Shown here: positions 38,745-49,163 of the stretch, one piece after another
Numbering within the stretch: the stretch's first letter is position 1
Layout: each line of letters starts with the position of its first letter
DNA from: Crocinitomicaceae bacterium
GTDB lineage: Bacteria > Bacteroidota > Bacteroidia > Flavobacteriales_D > Crocinitomicaceae
Assembly: GCA_028689775.1 (NCBI GenBank)
Contig: JAQVCM010000001.1
Span: 1 to 64,000, forward strand
DNA: 64,000 bases
Direction: 5' to 3'
Notes under the pieces: generated by a model
The model's database searches: none
The model's input: only the letters and a program-made list of their open reading frames with translations
What the model was told of the DNA's origin: nothing
Position numbers and translations under genes: made by a program

Positions 38745-39038
38745 ATGAGCAAATTATCTATAAAAGTGATAGTCGCTGGAAGAACATACCCATTGACTGT
38801 TAATGAAGGCGAAGAGGCTAAAGTACTCAAAGCTGCTGAAGATATTAATAAAGCGATTAAGTTATTGCAAGACAATTATGCAGTTAAAGATATGCAAGAT
38901 TTATTGGCAATGACAGCTTTACAATTAGCCACAAAACCAGCAAGTAAAAGTGCTGAAGTGGTTCAATTACCTCCAGATTATGAAGCAGTTGAAAGTCAAC
39001 TGACTGAGTTGTTGAACGAGGTTGAAGGTCTGAACTAG
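38745..39038 (+). CDS. zapA: Cell division protein ZapA
   Basis: A 97-residue protein with the ZapA N-terminal head (SIKVIVAGRTYPLTV) and a following helix. It binds FtsZ and bundles filaments at midcell. It forms an operon with the preceding coiled-coil gene; a short hairpin with T-run follows. Confidence 0.85.
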   Translation: MSKLSIKVIVAGRTYPLTVNEGEEAKVLKAAEDINKAIKLLQDNYAVKDMQDLLAMTALQLATKPASKSAEVVQLPPDYEAVESQLTELLNEVEGLN

Positions 39039-39057
39039 TCAATTATTTTTTAATGTT

Positions 39058-39099
39058 TCCCACGCTGTTGCAGTTTTAATTGTGATGGGTGGGTTTTTT
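39058..39099 (+). terminator. Likely terminator between zapA and rny
   Basis: cccac pairs with gtggg at the ends of a long imperfect hairpin, followed by tttttt. The loop is long, so the call is moderate. Confidence 0.45.
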
Positions 39100-39112
39100 A
39101 TTTTAATAATTT

Positions 39113-40651
39113 ATGGATACAAGTAGTATATTGATAGGATTAGTAAGTATTTTGATAGGAGGAGGTCTTGCCTTTTTCGCTCAAAATGTTCTGTTGAAGA
39201 AACGAAAAGAACAACTTCTTAAAGACGCCGAAAATGAAGGTGAAACGATTAAGAAAGAAAAGATTCTTCAAGCAAAAGAAAAGTTCATGCGTTTGAAAGA
39301 AGAGCATGAAGCAACGATGAAAGATCGCGAACGTAAGATGCAATCTTCTGAAGATAGAGCAAAAGCGAAGGAAAAAACTTTGTCACAAAAAACAGAAGAA
39401 GTAACTAGAAAAGAGAAAGATCTAGAGAAAACGAAAGTAGATTTAGACCAAAAACTTACAGCTGTTGAAGTTAAAAATCAAGAGCTTGAAAAGATCCAAC
39501 ACAAACGTGTAACCGAGCTTTCGAGAATTAGTGGAATGTCTCCTGAAGATGCAAAGACCATGATGATGGAAGCTTTGACAGATGAAGCGAGAACGGAAGC
39601 AATGGTTCAAATTAAAGAAATTACCGAAGAAGCGAAATTAAATGCAAACAAAGAAGCTCGTAAGATTGTTATTCAAACTATTCAAAGAGTTGCTACCGAA
39701 CAAGCAGTTGAAAATGCAGTTTCTATTTTCAACATTGAATCTGATGAAGTAAAAGGAAGAATTATTGGTCGTGAAGGTCGTAACATTCGTGCAATTGAAG
39801 CAGCAACAGGTGTCGAAATCGTTGTAGATGATACACCGGAAGCAATTATCCTTTCTTGTTTTGATCCAGTACGTAGAGAGATTGCGCGATTATCATTACA
39901 CCAATTGGTTTCTGATGGACGTATTCACCCAGCAAGAATTGAAGAAGTGGTTGCGAAAACCAAAAAATCTTTGGAAGACGAAATCGCAGAGACTGGAAAA
40001 AGAACTTGTATCGATTTAGGTATTCACGGACTTCACCCAGAATTGACCAGAATGGTTGGTAGAATGAAATACCGTTCTTCTTACGGACAAAACTTATTGC
40101 AACACTCGCGTGAAGTAGCGAACTTATGTGCTGTGATGGCCGCTGAGTTAGGATTAAACGTGAAGTTAGCGAAGAGAGCAGGATTATTACACGATATTGG
40201 AAAAGTTCCAGACGATGAGCCAGAATTGCCGCACGCATTGTTGGGAATGAAGCTTGCAGAGAAATATGGTGAAAGACCAGAAATCTGTAATGCCATCGGA
40301 GCTCACCACGACGAAATTGAAATGAATACCTTGATTTCACCAATCGTACAAGTTTGTGATGCAATTTCTGGAGCTAGACCAGGAGCTCGTAGAGAAGTTG
40401 TAGAATCTTACATCAAGCGATTGAAAGATTTGGAAGCATTGGCTTTGTCTTATGACGGAGTTAGCAGTGCGTATGCAATTCAAGCAGGAAGAGAATTACG
40501 CGTATTGGTAGAAAGTGAAAAAATATCCGATTTAAAATCAGACGAACTTTCATTTACGATATCGCAACGTATCCAGACGGAGATGACCTATCCAGGACAG
40601 GTGAAGGTTACGGTGATTCGAGAAAAACGATCCGTGAACTACGCAAAATAA
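39113..40651 (+). CDS. rny: Ribonuclease Y
   Basis: A 512-residue endoribonuclease with an N-terminal membrane anchor (about residues 3-23), a long coiled coil, a KH domain ([19 protein letters not shown]) and an HD domain with H360-D361 in GLLHDIGK. It starts mRNA decay at the membrane. Length matches the family. A strong terminator follows. Confidence 0.95.
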   Translation: MDTSSILIGLVSILIGGGLAFFAQNVLLKKRKEQLLKDAENEGETIKKEKILQAKEKFMRLKEEHEATMKDRERKMQSSEDRAKAKEKTLSQKTEEVTRKEKDLEKTKVDLDQKLTAVEVKNQELEKIQHKRVTELSRISGMSPEDAKTMMMEALTDEARTEAMVQIKEITEEAKLNANKEARKIVIQTIQRVATEQAVENAVSIFNIESDEVKGRIIGREGRNIRAIEAATGVEIVVDDTPEAIILSCFDPVRREIARLSLHQLVSDGRIHPARIEEVVAKTKKSLEDEIAETGKRTCIDLGIHGLHPELTRMVGRMKYRSSYGQNLLQHSREVANLCAVMAAELGLNVKLAKRAGLLHDIGKVPDDEPELPHALLGMKLAEKYGERPEICNAIGAHHDEIEMNTLISPIVQVCDAISGARPGARREVVESYIKRLKDLEALALSYDGVSSAYAIQAGRELRVLVESEKISDLKSDELSFTISQRIQTEMTYPGQVKVTVIREKRSVNYAK

Positions 40652-40658
40652 AATCAGA

Positions 40659-40688
40659 AGCCCTTTTAAATCGAAAGGGCTTTTTTTT
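40659..40688 (+). terminator. Terminator after rny
   Basis: agccctttt... / aaagggct stem (gcccttt / aaagggc) and eight T. Confidence 0.85.
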
Positions 40689-40698
40689 GAATGTATCT

Positions 40699-41982
40699 AT
40701 GATTAAAAAATGGTTGAAAAATGATTTCTTAAAATCTGTTTTGGTCTTAATGACTGGAACGGTTTTGGCTCAGATTTTCGGTTTTTTAATTTCCCCTATT
40801 TTAACGCGCATTTACACTCCTGAGCAAATGGGAGAGTTAAACATATACTTGCGTGCAGTCGGTTTTATCGCAGCATTAGCAACTGCTCGATATGAATTAT
40901 CACTTCCTTTGCCTAAAAGCGAGCAACATGCATATTTACTGTATCGCTTAAGCTTTCGAATCGCCCGTAATATTTTTATTGTCTGCATTCTTGCATCTGG
41001 AATTTACTTGCTGACCGTCGATTTCTCAAGAGCTACATTCTGGTTGATCTTCTTTGTACTAATTTCATCCGTAGCGGTTGTTTTTTCAAATTTAGGCACC
41101 AATTGGGCAATTCGTACCAAACAATTCAAGCGCATTTCATTTTTCAGAATGTCAAATTCATTGATCAACAATTCTTTAAAGTGGGTTTTTGGCGTTTTTG
41201 GATTAGGAACAATTGGATTACTTCTAGCTTCATTCATCGGCAGTACTTTATCAACTCTTCCTTTTTTAAAGGATTGGTTGAAAATAAGAAAACAATATAC
41301 ACCGTTTCATTCTAAGCCAAAAACGAAGGTATTAATTCGTGCGTATCGCGAATTCCCGATGGTCAACTTACCACATGTCTTGGTAGATTATGGGAAAGAT
41401 TTATTACTTGCTTTCTTCATGGTTTTTTATTTTAGTAAAGAGGTTTTTGGGTGGTATAGTCATTCGTATATGATTCTTCAATTGCCCATTGCATTAATCG
41501 GAGCTGCAATTGGTCAAGTCTTTTTCAATAAATGTGCAGAGTTGGTGAACGAAGGAAAATCCACAGTAGGGATTTTGAAGAAAACCGTTCGAACTTTATT
41601 TTTGATCTCTATTCTTCCTTTTTCAGTTTTGTTTTTCTTTGGAGAAGACTTGTTTGCTTTCGTTTTTGGTCAAAACTGGAGAGAATCAGGAGTTTATTCA
41701 GAGATTATGTCTATTTGGTTTTTTATGAGTTTCATGACCTCCGTAACCTCAACTTTACCAACGATTTTAAGACGTCAAAAGCAGTTTTTTGTTTTGGGAA
41801 TTATTAGCGCTGTGATACAAATCTTCTGTTTTGGTGTTTTACCCATGTTAATCGGAAAAACAGACGAATCATTTATTACGATTTTATATGTGGTTTCGAT
41901 CATTCAGTCGATTTTCTTTATTTATGTTTTGATCCGCATTTTTGCTTATGCGAGAGCTGGAGTTCTACCAGAATCAAGATAA
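40699..41982 (+). CDS. Polysaccharide flippase (Wzx-like)
   Basis: About 427 residues with some 12 membrane segments and the N-terminal ILTRIYTPEQMGELNIY, typical of the Wzx/MATE-type oligosaccharide export family. It would flip lipid-linked repeat units across the inner membrane. I take the ATG at 40699 over an upstream TTG at 40687. It opens the surface polysaccharide cluster and overlaps the convergent glycosyltransferase by 9 nt. Confidence 0.82.
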   Translation: MIKKWLKNDFLKSVLVLMTGTVLAQIFGFLISPILTRIYTPEQMGELNIYLRAVGFIAALATARYELSLPLPKSEQHAYLLYRLSFRIARNIFIVCILASGIYLLTVDFSRATFWLIFFVLISSVAVVFSNLGTNWAIRTKQFKRISFFRMSNSLINNSLKWVFGVFGLGTIGLLLASFIGSTLSTLPFLKDWLKIRKQYTPFHSKPKTKVLIRAYREFPMVNLPHVLVDYGKDLLLAFFMVFYFSKEVFGWYSHSYMILQLPIALIGAAIGQVFFNKCAELVNEGKSTVGILKKTVRTLFLISILPFSVLFFFGEDLFAFVFGQNWRESGVYSEIMSIWFFMSFMTSVTSTLPTILRRQKQFFVLGIISAVIQIFCFGVLPMLIGKTDESFITILYVVSIIQSIFFIYVLIRIFAYARAGVLPESR

Positions 41983-43020
41983 TAAACGCTGGTAAATTTG
42001 ATTGAAAATAGTTCTGTTTGCCTCTTTGGTAGCCTTTTTTAAGATAATTTCCTCATTTTTACTTTTCACAAAATCAGGATTTAACTGAAGAGCTTCTTCG
42101 AGCGATTGATTCAATTCACTTCGAGTTGAAACAACGATTCCGTTTTCTCCATTTTCAATCCATTCCTTGTTGGCCGGCAAATCAGAAACAACGGGGATAC
42201 AGCCATAACCCATCGCCTCCAGTAAACTGATTGATGTGCCGTCGGTATCTGGAATTGAAACGTACATTGAAGCTCGTAGATACCAATTTTGATTATCAGC
42301 AGGGCCAACGAAACCAACAAATTCAACTTGATTATTCGGAATAGATTCCTTTGCAACGATTTTCAAGTCTTCCGTTAAAGGACCGTTTGCGGCAACAACT
42401 AATTTCCAGTCTGGATGATTCTTCAAGAATTCAGCACTTCCTTTGATGATTAAATCGATGTTGTACAAAGAATCGTGTAATCGGTTGGAGTAAATGATTT
42501 TTTCCTTTGGAAGTCTGATTAGATTTTCATCCCATTCAATTCCAAAATTAGCGATGACTACCTTTTTTTTAGTGCCGAAAAACGAATAGATTGAATCGGC
42601 CATGATTTGCGCATCGGCAGTAATTTCATCCGAATATTTAAGACTGGTATAGGTTAATGCTTTAAAGAATATATTTTTATTCGGAAAGATTAATACGTCA
42701 TCTCCCCAAGTAGTCAAAACTTGTTTGTATTTATTTCTGTTCGCCAAAGAAACCAAGAAACCAATTGAATTTGCTTGGTGTACGTGAATGATATCTGGTT
42801 GAAAATCAGCAGCTATTTTCCGTATTTTTTTAACTGTTTCTAAAATTCCAATTGGACTTTTCAAGCTGAAACTCACAGTTTCGCACGGAGCAAAATCAAC
42901 TTGGTGCGAACCGATTATTAAAATTTCCGAACACATTTCGCGCATCAAGTTGTAATAGCTTTTAAGATGAACAGGATTGACGGTGCTACCAATCAGAAGT
43001 ACTTTTGGTTTCTTATTCAT
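41974..43020 (-). CDS. Glycosyltransferase family 4
   Basis: A 348-residue GT-B enzyme. The N-terminal part has VLLIGSTVNPVHLKSYYNL, the acceptor domain DIIHVHQANSIGF, and the donor site DGTSISLLEAMGYGCIPVV near the C-terminus. Donor and acceptor unknown; no signal peptide. It and the acetyltransferase upstream on the same strand probably form a short operon oriented against the rest of the cluster. Confidence 0.85.
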   Translation of the reverse strand: MNKKPKVLLIGSTVNPVHLKSYYNLMREMCSEILIIGSHQVDFAPCETVSFSLKSPIGILETVKKIRKIAADFQPDIIHVHQANSIGFLVSLANRNKYKQVLTTWGDDVLIFPNKNIFFKALTYTSLKYSDEITADAQIMADSIYSFFGTKKKVVIANFGIEWDENLIRLPKEKIIYSNRLHDSLYNIDLIIKGSAEFLKNHPDWKLVVAANGPLTEDLKIVAKESIPNNQVEFVGFVGPADNQNWYLRASMYVSIPDTDGTSISLLEAMGYGCIPVVSDLPANKEWIENGENGIVVSTRSELNQSLEEALQLNPDFVKSKNEEIILKKATKEANRTIFNQIYQRLLS

Positions 43021-43114
43021 TTGCTATTTTATTTGATTTGGAATTCATTTTTTGAGAGTAGAATACGGTATTTTAAATGGAATAATTGAAGTGCTATTTT
43101 GAATGACGTCATTT

Positions 43115-43723
43115 TTACTTTGCCCAAGCATCATATAAAGGTTTCAGTTCTGGATATTTCTCAAGTAATGCGGAGTCTTTTGTACGCGTATCACCAATTA
43201 CTTTCGCTGGATTTCCTGCGAGAATTGAAAAGTCTGGAAATTCTCCTTGTACGTAGCTATATGCCGCAATTAAAGATCCTTTTCCGATGTTTGTATTGGG
43301 CATGATGGTCGAATGTGGTCCGATAAATGTAAATTTTCCAATTCGGATGTTTCCTTTTATATATCCTTTCATTTCCGCTCCGGCGTATGATTTTCCATAT
43401 AGTCGAATGGATTGATGACTCGAATGCGTTGTGATTGTTACAAAAGTTGTTATTTGACAACCTTCTTCGATAATAAGCTCATTACTTGCTTCTAAAAAAT
43501 TGTGATGACCGATGTAAACACCTTCGCCTAAAGTCAAATTTTGTGGATAGTCGATGAAGGTTGAACTTGAAACAGAAGTATTTTTAATTGGTTTTCCATC
43601 TTTACCAATAAAACAAGGGATCATGCGAGGCATCTTTCTTTTAAGCCGATAATTATTCCAATAAATCAAGAAAGACCTAGCGATAGATTTCATGTATTTT
43701 ATATTTAAAACAAAAGAAAACAA
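43115..43723 (-). CDS. Left-handed beta-helix O-acetyltransferase (CatB/WbbJ-like)
   Basis: About 202 residues, rich in hexapeptide repeats (LGEGVYIGHHNFL, GNIRIGKFTFIGPHSTIMP, IGKGSLIAAYSYV). Such enzymes acetylate sugar hydroxyls from acetyl-CoA. A second start at the MKSIARSF codon (43693) is equally likely. It would decorate the polysaccharide made by this locus. Confidence 0.8.
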   Translation of the reverse strand: MFSFVLNIKYMKSIARSFLIYWNNYRLKRKMPRMIPCFIGKDGKPIKNTSVSSSTFIDYPQNLTLGEGVYIGHHNFLEASNELIIEEGCQITTFVTITTHSSHQSIRLYGKSYAGAEMKGYIKGNIRIGKFTFIGPHSTIMPNTNIGKGSLIAAYSYVQGEFPDFSILAGNPAKVIGDTRTKDSALLEKYPELKPLYDAWAK

Positions 43724-43805
43724 ATGTACAAAATAAAAACTAGCACGCTTGTGACTATCACATTCATTAACGTTTGTAATAGGATATTTAACGATGAATT
43801 TCTCG

Positions 43806-43813
43806 TATATTTG
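43806..43813 (+). promoter_or_regulatory. -7 element TATATTTG of asnB
   Basis: Matches TAnnTTTG, 17 nt before the asnB ATG; a second tttctttg lies still closer to the start. Confidence 0.45.
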
Positions 43814-43830
43814 GCCTAAATTTTCTTTGT

Positions 43831-45657
43831 ATGTGTGGAATAAGTGGATTAATCAATAAGCGAGATCAAACCATTTCTACTGATTTAATTCAGGAAATGA
43901 ATCGATGTATTGCCCATCGTGGACCTGATGGAGAAGGATTTTTCCATGGAAATAATTTTGCATTTGGACATCGGAGATTATCGATTCTAGATTTATCCGA
44001 AGATGGTGCTCAACCGATGCATTATTTAGAAAAACTGACCATCACGTATAACGGAGAAATATACAACTACATTGAGTTGCGTGAAGAGCTTGCGGCGAAA
44101 GGATATTCGTTCCGATCCCAGTCAGATACTGAAGTGATTTTGGCAGCATACGATGCTTGGGGAAATGCATGTGTGAATCGTTTTAATGGAATGTGGGCTT
44201 TTGCGCTGTATGATCAAGAAAAAGAAGTGATTTTTTGCAGTCGAGATCGATTTGGAATTAAACCATTTTACTTTATTTCGACCGAACAACAGTTTGCTTT
44301 TGGTTCAGAAATCAAGCAAATCTTACCATTTGTAGCAAAAAATGGTACGCATCAACTCAATCAGCAAATTCTCTTAGATTATCTCATTTTAGGATTTGAA
44401 GAGCATACCAAAGGAACTTTTTTCAAAGGCATTGAAAAGCTGTTGCCAGGAACAAATTTGATTTACGATTTAAAAAGTCACCAATACAAAGAGGAAGCTT
44501 ATTATTCACTTGCGGAAAAAACGAATCCAACTAAAATAAGTCAGGAAGAAGCCGTAGCGAAATACAAAGAAGTTTTTACCTCAGCAGTTCAATTGCGCAT
44601 GCGAAGTGATGTAGAAGTTGGAACTTGTTTGAGCGGAGGATTGGACAGTTCATCCGTAACAGCAATTGCATCCCAAGTTTTAAAATCGCAATCAAGCGCA
44701 AAGATAAAAGCCATTCATGCACACGTTGACGAAGAAAAGTTAGATGAAAGTAATTTTGCAAAGCAAGTTTCTGAATATTGTAAGACAGATTTACACCTTA
44801 TCAAACCGAGTAGCGCAGATTTTCGATCTTCAGTAGAAGATATCATTCGGATTCAAGAAGAACCATTCGGAAGTCCGTCGATTATTTTACAATACTTTGT
44901 CTTGAAGAAAGCCAGAGAATTAAACTGTTTGGTGATGTTGGATGGACAAGGCGGTGACGAAACCTTGTTGGGTTATGAGCGTTATTATCCATCCTATTTA
45001 TTGGCGCAAAAAGGAACGAAAAAGTGGAAAGAGTTTTTAAATTCGAGCAAGAACTCTCGTTTATCCAAAATCGACTTGTTGAAATATTTCATTTATTTCA
45101 CGTCGTATGCGATCCGTTTAAAAAAGTTAAAACAAAGACATCAGTATATAAAGCCCTCGATATTAGCTGCTTTTCAGTCAGAAGAATTGAGAGAAATGAC
45201 CATTTCTTACAAGCACATCATCAAGCTGCAGCAACTCGAGATTTCGAAGACACAATTACCTCATTTGTTGAAGTATGAAGACAAAAACTCGATGGCTAAT
45301 TCGGTAGAAACAAGACTTCCATTTTTAGATTACAGATGTGTAGAAGCAGCACTTTCCATTCCGGATGAATTTAAAATTAAGGAAGGTTGGACCAAGTTTG
45401 TTTTGCGTAAAGCGATGGAAACTTTGTTGCCAGAAAATGTCATTTGGCGAAAAGGTAAATTGGGTTTCAATGCCCCAGAGAAAACGTGGTTAGATGATCT
45501 TTTGCCAGAGATGAAGGAGAAAATTTCTAAATCGCAAATATTAGACCAAGTCATTCAAAAATCAGCCTTTCAAATGGAGGATTTGGATTTAAGAACGCAA
45601 TGGAGGTTATACAACATTGTAGTTTGGGAAGATGTTTATCAAGTAGTTTGGGAATAA
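43831..45657 (+). CDS. asnB: Asparagine synthase (glutamine-hydrolysing) in polysaccharide locus
   Basis: A 608-residue enzyme with catalytic Cys2 (MCGISG), a glutamine amidotransferase domain (RGPDGEG, GHRRLSILD, YNGEIYN) and a synthetase domain with P-loop SGGLDSS (268-274). It activates a carboxylate with ATP and amidates it. Copies inside sugar clusters are often thought to amidate uronic acids rather than aspartate; that is possible here but not shown. Confidence 0.88.
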   Translation: MCGISGLINKRDQTISTDLIQEMNRCIAHRGPDGEGFFHGNNFAFGHRRLSILDLSEDGAQPMHYLEKLTITYNGEIYNYIELREELAAKGYSFRSQSDTEVILAAYDAWGNACVNRFNGMWAFALYDQEKEVIFCSRDRFGIKPFYFISTEQQFAFGSEIKQILPFVAKNGTHQLNQQILLDYLILGFEEHTKGTFFKGIEKLLPGTNLIYDLKSHQYKEEAYYSLAEKTNPTKISQEEAVAKYKEVFTSAVQLRMRSDVEVGTCLSGGLDSSSVTAIASQVLKSQSSAKIKAIHAHVDEEKLDESNFAKQVSEYCKTDLHLIKPSSADFRSSVEDIIRIQEEPFGSPSIILQYFVLKKARELNCLVMLDGQGGDETLLGYERYYPSYLLAQKGTKKWKEFLNSSKNSRLSKIDLLKYFIYFTSYAIRLKKLKQRHQYIKPSILAAFQSEELREMTISYKHIIKLQQLEISKTQLPHLLKYEDKNSMANSVETRLPFLDYRCVEAALSIPDEFKIKEGWTKFVLRKAMETLLPENVIWRKGKLGFNAPEKTWLDDLLPEMKEKISKSQILDQVIQKSAFQMEDLDLRTQWRLYNIVVWEDVYQVVWE

Positions 45658-45658
45658 A

Positions 45659-45689
45659 TTGGTCATAAGACCTTGATTGATTAGCTTTG
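45659..45689 (+). promoter_or_regulatory. Promoter of the second glycosyltransferase operon
   Basis: TTG at 45659-45661, 20 nt spacing, TAGCTTTG at 45682-45689; ends 4 nt before the ATG at 45694, suggesting a leaderless start. Confidence 0.55.
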
Positions 45690-45693
45690 TCGC

Positions 45694-46821
45694 ATGCAGG
45701 AACCGAAAAAAATACGTGTTTGTCATTTTACATCCGCACATCCATCAGATGATGTACGTATTTTTCACAAAGAGTGTGTATCGCTTGCGAAGGCAGGTTA
45801 CGGTGTTTTTCTTGTTGCAGCAAATACAAATGAACGTTTCGAAAAAGGAGTTCAGATTATCAATGCCAGTTCTACAGCAACGGGTAGATTTTCAAGAATG
45901 TGGAAAACAACCAAAGCAGTATATCAAAAAGCAAAAGAATTGGATGTTGATGTATATCATTTTCACGACCCAGAATTGCTTCCATTTGCGCTGAAATTAA
46001 AGCGACAAGGTAAGAAAGTTATTTATGATGCACACGAGGATTTACCGCGCCAAATTTCAGGAAAGCCATGGATTCCAGCATTATTACGCAAACCGACTGC
46101 ATGGATTATTGAGAAGTATGAAAACTACGTTGTTTCACGTTTAAATTACGTTATTGTATCTACACCAACCATTGAAAGACGCTTCAAAAAAATCACGTCA
46201 GCTTGTTTGGCGGTATGTAATTACCCCATCGTAGAAGAAATTTCATCGCCTTCAGTTTGGTCAGAAAAGCAACAAGAAATATGTTATGTTGGTGGACTAA
46301 CAAAGATTAGAGGTATTGTTGAAATCGTCGAAGCACTTCAGTTTACACCAGAAGTTAAGTTGAATCTTGCAGGAAAATTTTCCCCAGAATCATTTAGAAA
46401 TCAAGTGACAAGTTTGCGAAGTTGGAATCAGGTAAATGAACTTGGATATCAAAACAGAGAAGGAATCATCTCTATTTTAAATCGCTCTAAAATTGGATTA
46501 GTAACACTTTATCCGCAGTCTAATTATCTTGATTCTTTACCGATTAAAATGTTTGAATACATGTTGGCAGGTATTCCTGTAGTAGCATCAAATTTTCCAC
46601 TTTGGAAAGAAATAATTGCAGATTCGCAATGTGGAGTTACAATTGACCCAAAAAACCCTACTGAAATTGCACAGGCCATTACTGAACTACTTAGCGACGA
46701 TGAAGGTATGAGAGCAATGGGACTTCGAGGTCGACAAAAAGTGCTTGAAAAATACAATTGGACAGCTGAAGCATATAAGTTATTGGATATTTATGACCAA
46801 GTTATTATAGAAAGTAAATGA
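45694..46821 (+). CDS. Glycosyltransferase family 4
   Basis: A 375-residue GT-B enzyme: N-terminal VCHFTSAHPSDDVRIFHKEC, then HFHDPELLPFALKLKRQGKK, and the C-terminal LPIKMFEYMLAGIPVVASN. Its start resembles transferases acting on lipid-linked sugars at the cytoplasmic membrane face. It overlaps the O-antigen ligase-like gene by 4 nt, and the run 45694-49119 is one operon with own promoter. Confidence 0.86.
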   Translation: MQEPKKIRVCHFTSAHPSDDVRIFHKECVSLAKAGYGVFLVAANTNERFEKGVQIINASSTATGRFSRMWKTTKAVYQKAKELDVDVYHFHDPELLPFALKLKRQGKKVIYDAHEDLPRQISGKPWIPALLRKPTAWIIEKYENYVVSRLNYVIVSTPTIERRFKKITSACLAVCNYPIVEEISSPSVWSEKQQEICYVGGLTKIRGIVEIVEALQFTPEVKLNLAGKFSPESFRNQVTSLRSWNQVNELGYQNREGIISILNRSKIGLVTLYPQSNYLDSLPIKMFEYMLAGIPVVASNFPLWKEIIADSQCGVTIDPKNPTEIAQAITELLSDDEGMRAMGLRGRQKVLEKYNWTAEAYKLLDIYDQVIIESK

Positions 46822-48095
46822 CAGTAACTGAGAAAAATAAATCGATATTCGAAAAACTAAGCGGACTTTGGATGTCTGCCTTGGTGATTTCCCAAGTGCT
46901 CTTTCCAAAGTTTGTAGCCTTATGGATTATATTTGGAGTCTTGCATACCATTTACGGAATTGTTAAAAAACAACGAAAATTCGAGTTTTCTTGGATTGCT
47001 GCTGGTTTTGCTTCACTCTATCTTTTTTATGTATTTGGACTGCTTTTTTCAGAAAATATTCCGCTTGGATTGAGTTATTTAGAGAATAAACTTTCCTTTC
47101 TTATCCTCGCATTTGTATTCAGTTTTCCACCTCCCAAGCAGAGTTTAAGAATCATTTCCCTTTCATTTATTTCGAGTGTCGTCATTGCCATATTACTTGG
47201 TTTTGTAAATAGCTGGCACTCTTTGCAAGAACTTCCTGAATTAGGAGTTATTCATTCCTTTACTGGTGTGTTTTTCTCTTATCTTCATCATCCTTCCTAT
47301 TTTGCGGTATACGTTTTATTAGCTGCATTTTTACTTATTGACTTAAGATTGAAAGTTTTCAAAGGAAAACTAAAACCCTTATTTTGGTTTATTTTACTGC
47401 TTTTAGCAATCGCATATTTAGCAACTATTTCTCTTGCAGCCTATTTATTCTTAGCTGGATTAATTGGTATTTTAATGTTGAGATTTATTTTCAAAAAAGT
47501 GCCAAAACCCTATTCTTGGTTCACCGTTTTAATATTGCCTGCTATATTTTACATTTTCATTTGGTCAATTTCAACTATTCAGGTTCAGATGAAAAGTTCG
47601 TTGCATTTTGTCCGTGAATACCTTCAAAACCCAACAGAGTTTATTAATTCAAAAGACGGATATATCTCTGGAGACGAAACAAGAATTATCATGTGGACAG
47701 TCACTGCTGAAGAAATAATTGCCAATCCTTTTGGTGTTGGTACAGGTAGTGTGGATGTACATTTAAGCAATCGATTAAAATCGCATGGTTTACACGATAT
47801 CGCCAAGATGGATGAACGTAAAACGATTCTGTTTAATCCACACAATCAGTTTCTTCAACTTGCTTTAGAACTCGGAATTCTAGGATTGATTTTGTTTTTG
47901 TCCTTGATTATTTTCACGATTCGAAAAGCATATCAGCAAAAAAACTGGATCTTATTGATGTTGATACTTTCGTTGACTTTTAATTCTCTTTTCGAGTCGA
48001 TGTTACAACGACAAAGTGGAATTGTATTTTATACTTTTTTCATTCTTTTATTCAGTTTGAGTTATTCCAAAGAAACTAAAGAAATCATTAAATAA
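46818..48095 (+). CDS. O-antigen polymerase/ligase-like membrane protein
   Basis: A 425-residue protein with about 11 membrane segments and a large periplasmic loop. NPHNQFLQLALELGILGLI near the end is the mark of the WaaL/Wzy-type family. It either polymerises repeat units or attaches glycan to its carrier in the periplasm; the sequence does not decide. Starts within the preceding glycosyltransferase stop. Confidence 0.82.
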   Translation: MTVTEKNKSIFEKLSGLWMSALVISQVLFPKFVALWIIFGVLHTIYGIVKKQRKFEFSWIAAGFASLYLFYVFGLLFSENIPLGLSYLENKLSFLILAFVFSFPPPKQSLRIISLSFISSVVIAILLGFVNSWHSLQELPELGVIHSFTGVFFSYLHHPSYFAVYVLLAAFLLIDLRLKVFKGKLKPLFWFILLLLAIAYLATISLAAYLFLAGLIGILMLRFIFKKVPKPYSWFTVLILPAIFYIFIWSISTIQVQMKSSLHFVREYLQNPTEFINSKDGYISGDETRIIMWTVTAEEIIANPFGVGTGSVDVHLSNRLKSHGLHDIAKMDERKTILFNPHNQFLQLALELGILGLILFLSLIIFTIRKAYQQKNWILLMLILSLTFNSLFESMLQRQSGIVFYTFFILLFSLSYSKETKEIIK

Positions 48096-48105
48096 CGATT
48101 CGATT

Positions 48106-49119
48106 ATGATAGTTTCAGTAGTTATTCCATGTCGAAATGAAGTAGCATTCATTCAAGAGTGCATCGATGCTATTTACGCCACTAAGATAAATACAGATGT
48201 TTTTTTGAACGTATTTGTTGTGGATGGAATGAGTGATGATGGTACACGAGAAAAGATTCAATCACTTCAAAACAAGTATCCTTCTTTGCAATTAATCGAT
48301 AATGTCAAGCAATTAACGCCGTACGCATTCAATTTAGGTATTCATGCTTCCAAAGCAGATTACATTCAGATAGTTGGTGCACGACATATTTTGTCATCCA
48401 ATTACATTCAACAAGCTTTAGATATCTTAAAATCAAAGTCTGAAGTTTGGTGTGTTGGAGGGAAATTAATCAATGAATACATCAACGAAACAGGAGAAAT
48501 CATTTCCAAAGCAATGTCTACCTCGTTTGGGATGGGAATTGGCAATTTTAGAACGCTTGCAAAATCGGGATATACCGATACTGTTACCAGTCCGATGTAC
48601 CCGTTTTGGGTATTCGAAAAAATCGGCTTTTTTGACGAACAATTAGTTCGCAATCAAGATGATGATTTTAATTTTAGGGTAACGAAAGCAGGCGGAAAAA
48701 TTTATTTTGAAAATGATATTTTTTTAAAATATTATGTACGCGGAAATTATTCTGGTCTGTATCGTCAGTTTTATCAGTATGGATATTGGAAAGTTTTTGT
48801 AAATCAGAAACACAAAGCAGTAACTACCTTTAGACAGTTGATTCCACCTTTGTTTGTGGTCTTCATATTTCTATCGATAATTCTCGCTTTGCTTAATCCT
48901 TTGTTGGCAATTTTATCTTTTATAGTTTACTTCGTGTACATCGCTTTGGCTTTGTTGATGGGTTTCAAAAACGGCACGAAATTGAAAGAGTCAGTTCAAA
49001 TTGCGATAACTTTTCCAATTATGCATTTCAGTTATGGTTTGGGATATCTCAAAGGGATTCTAGATTTCATAATTCTTCAAAAAAAACCATCGGATAAACA
49101 AAAACGGCTGTCTCGATGA
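48106..49119 (+). CDS. Glycosyltransferase family 2
   Basis: A 337-residue GT-A enzyme with the N-terminal VSVVIPCRNEVAFI, a VVDGMSDDGT motif, and RNQDDDFNFRV in the donor region, followed by two or three C-terminal membrane segments (about residues 245-320). Ends the 45694-49119 operon. Acceptor unknown. Confidence 0.87.
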   Translation: MIVSVVIPCRNEVAFIQECIDAIYATKINTDVFLNVFVVDGMSDDGTREKIQSLQNKYPSLQLIDNVKQLTPYAFNLGIHASKADYIQIVGARHILSSNYIQQALDILKSKSEVWCVGGKLINEYINETGEIISKAMSTSFGMGIGNFRTLAKSGYTDTVTSPMYPFWVFEKIGFFDEQLVRNQDDDFNFRVTKAGGKIYFENDIFLKYYVRGNYSGLYRQFYQYGYWKVFVNQKHKAVTTFRQLIPPLFVVFIFLSIILALLNPLLAILSFIVYFVYIALALLMGFKNGTKLKESVQIAITFPIMHFSYGLGYLKGILDFIILQKKPSDKQKRLSR

Positions 49120-49163
49120 TATGCACCTTTCTTTAATTTCACTAACTTCGCGATTAGTTAATC

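Noticed and set aside
39039..39112. 6S RNA gene downstream of zapA, as in gamma-proteobacteria
   Set aside because: The gap is only 74 bp and holds a terminator-like hairpin, too short for 6S RNA.
39846..40364. 172-codon minus-strand frame inside rny
   Set aside because: Shadow of the ribonuclease Y gene, no family-like sequence.
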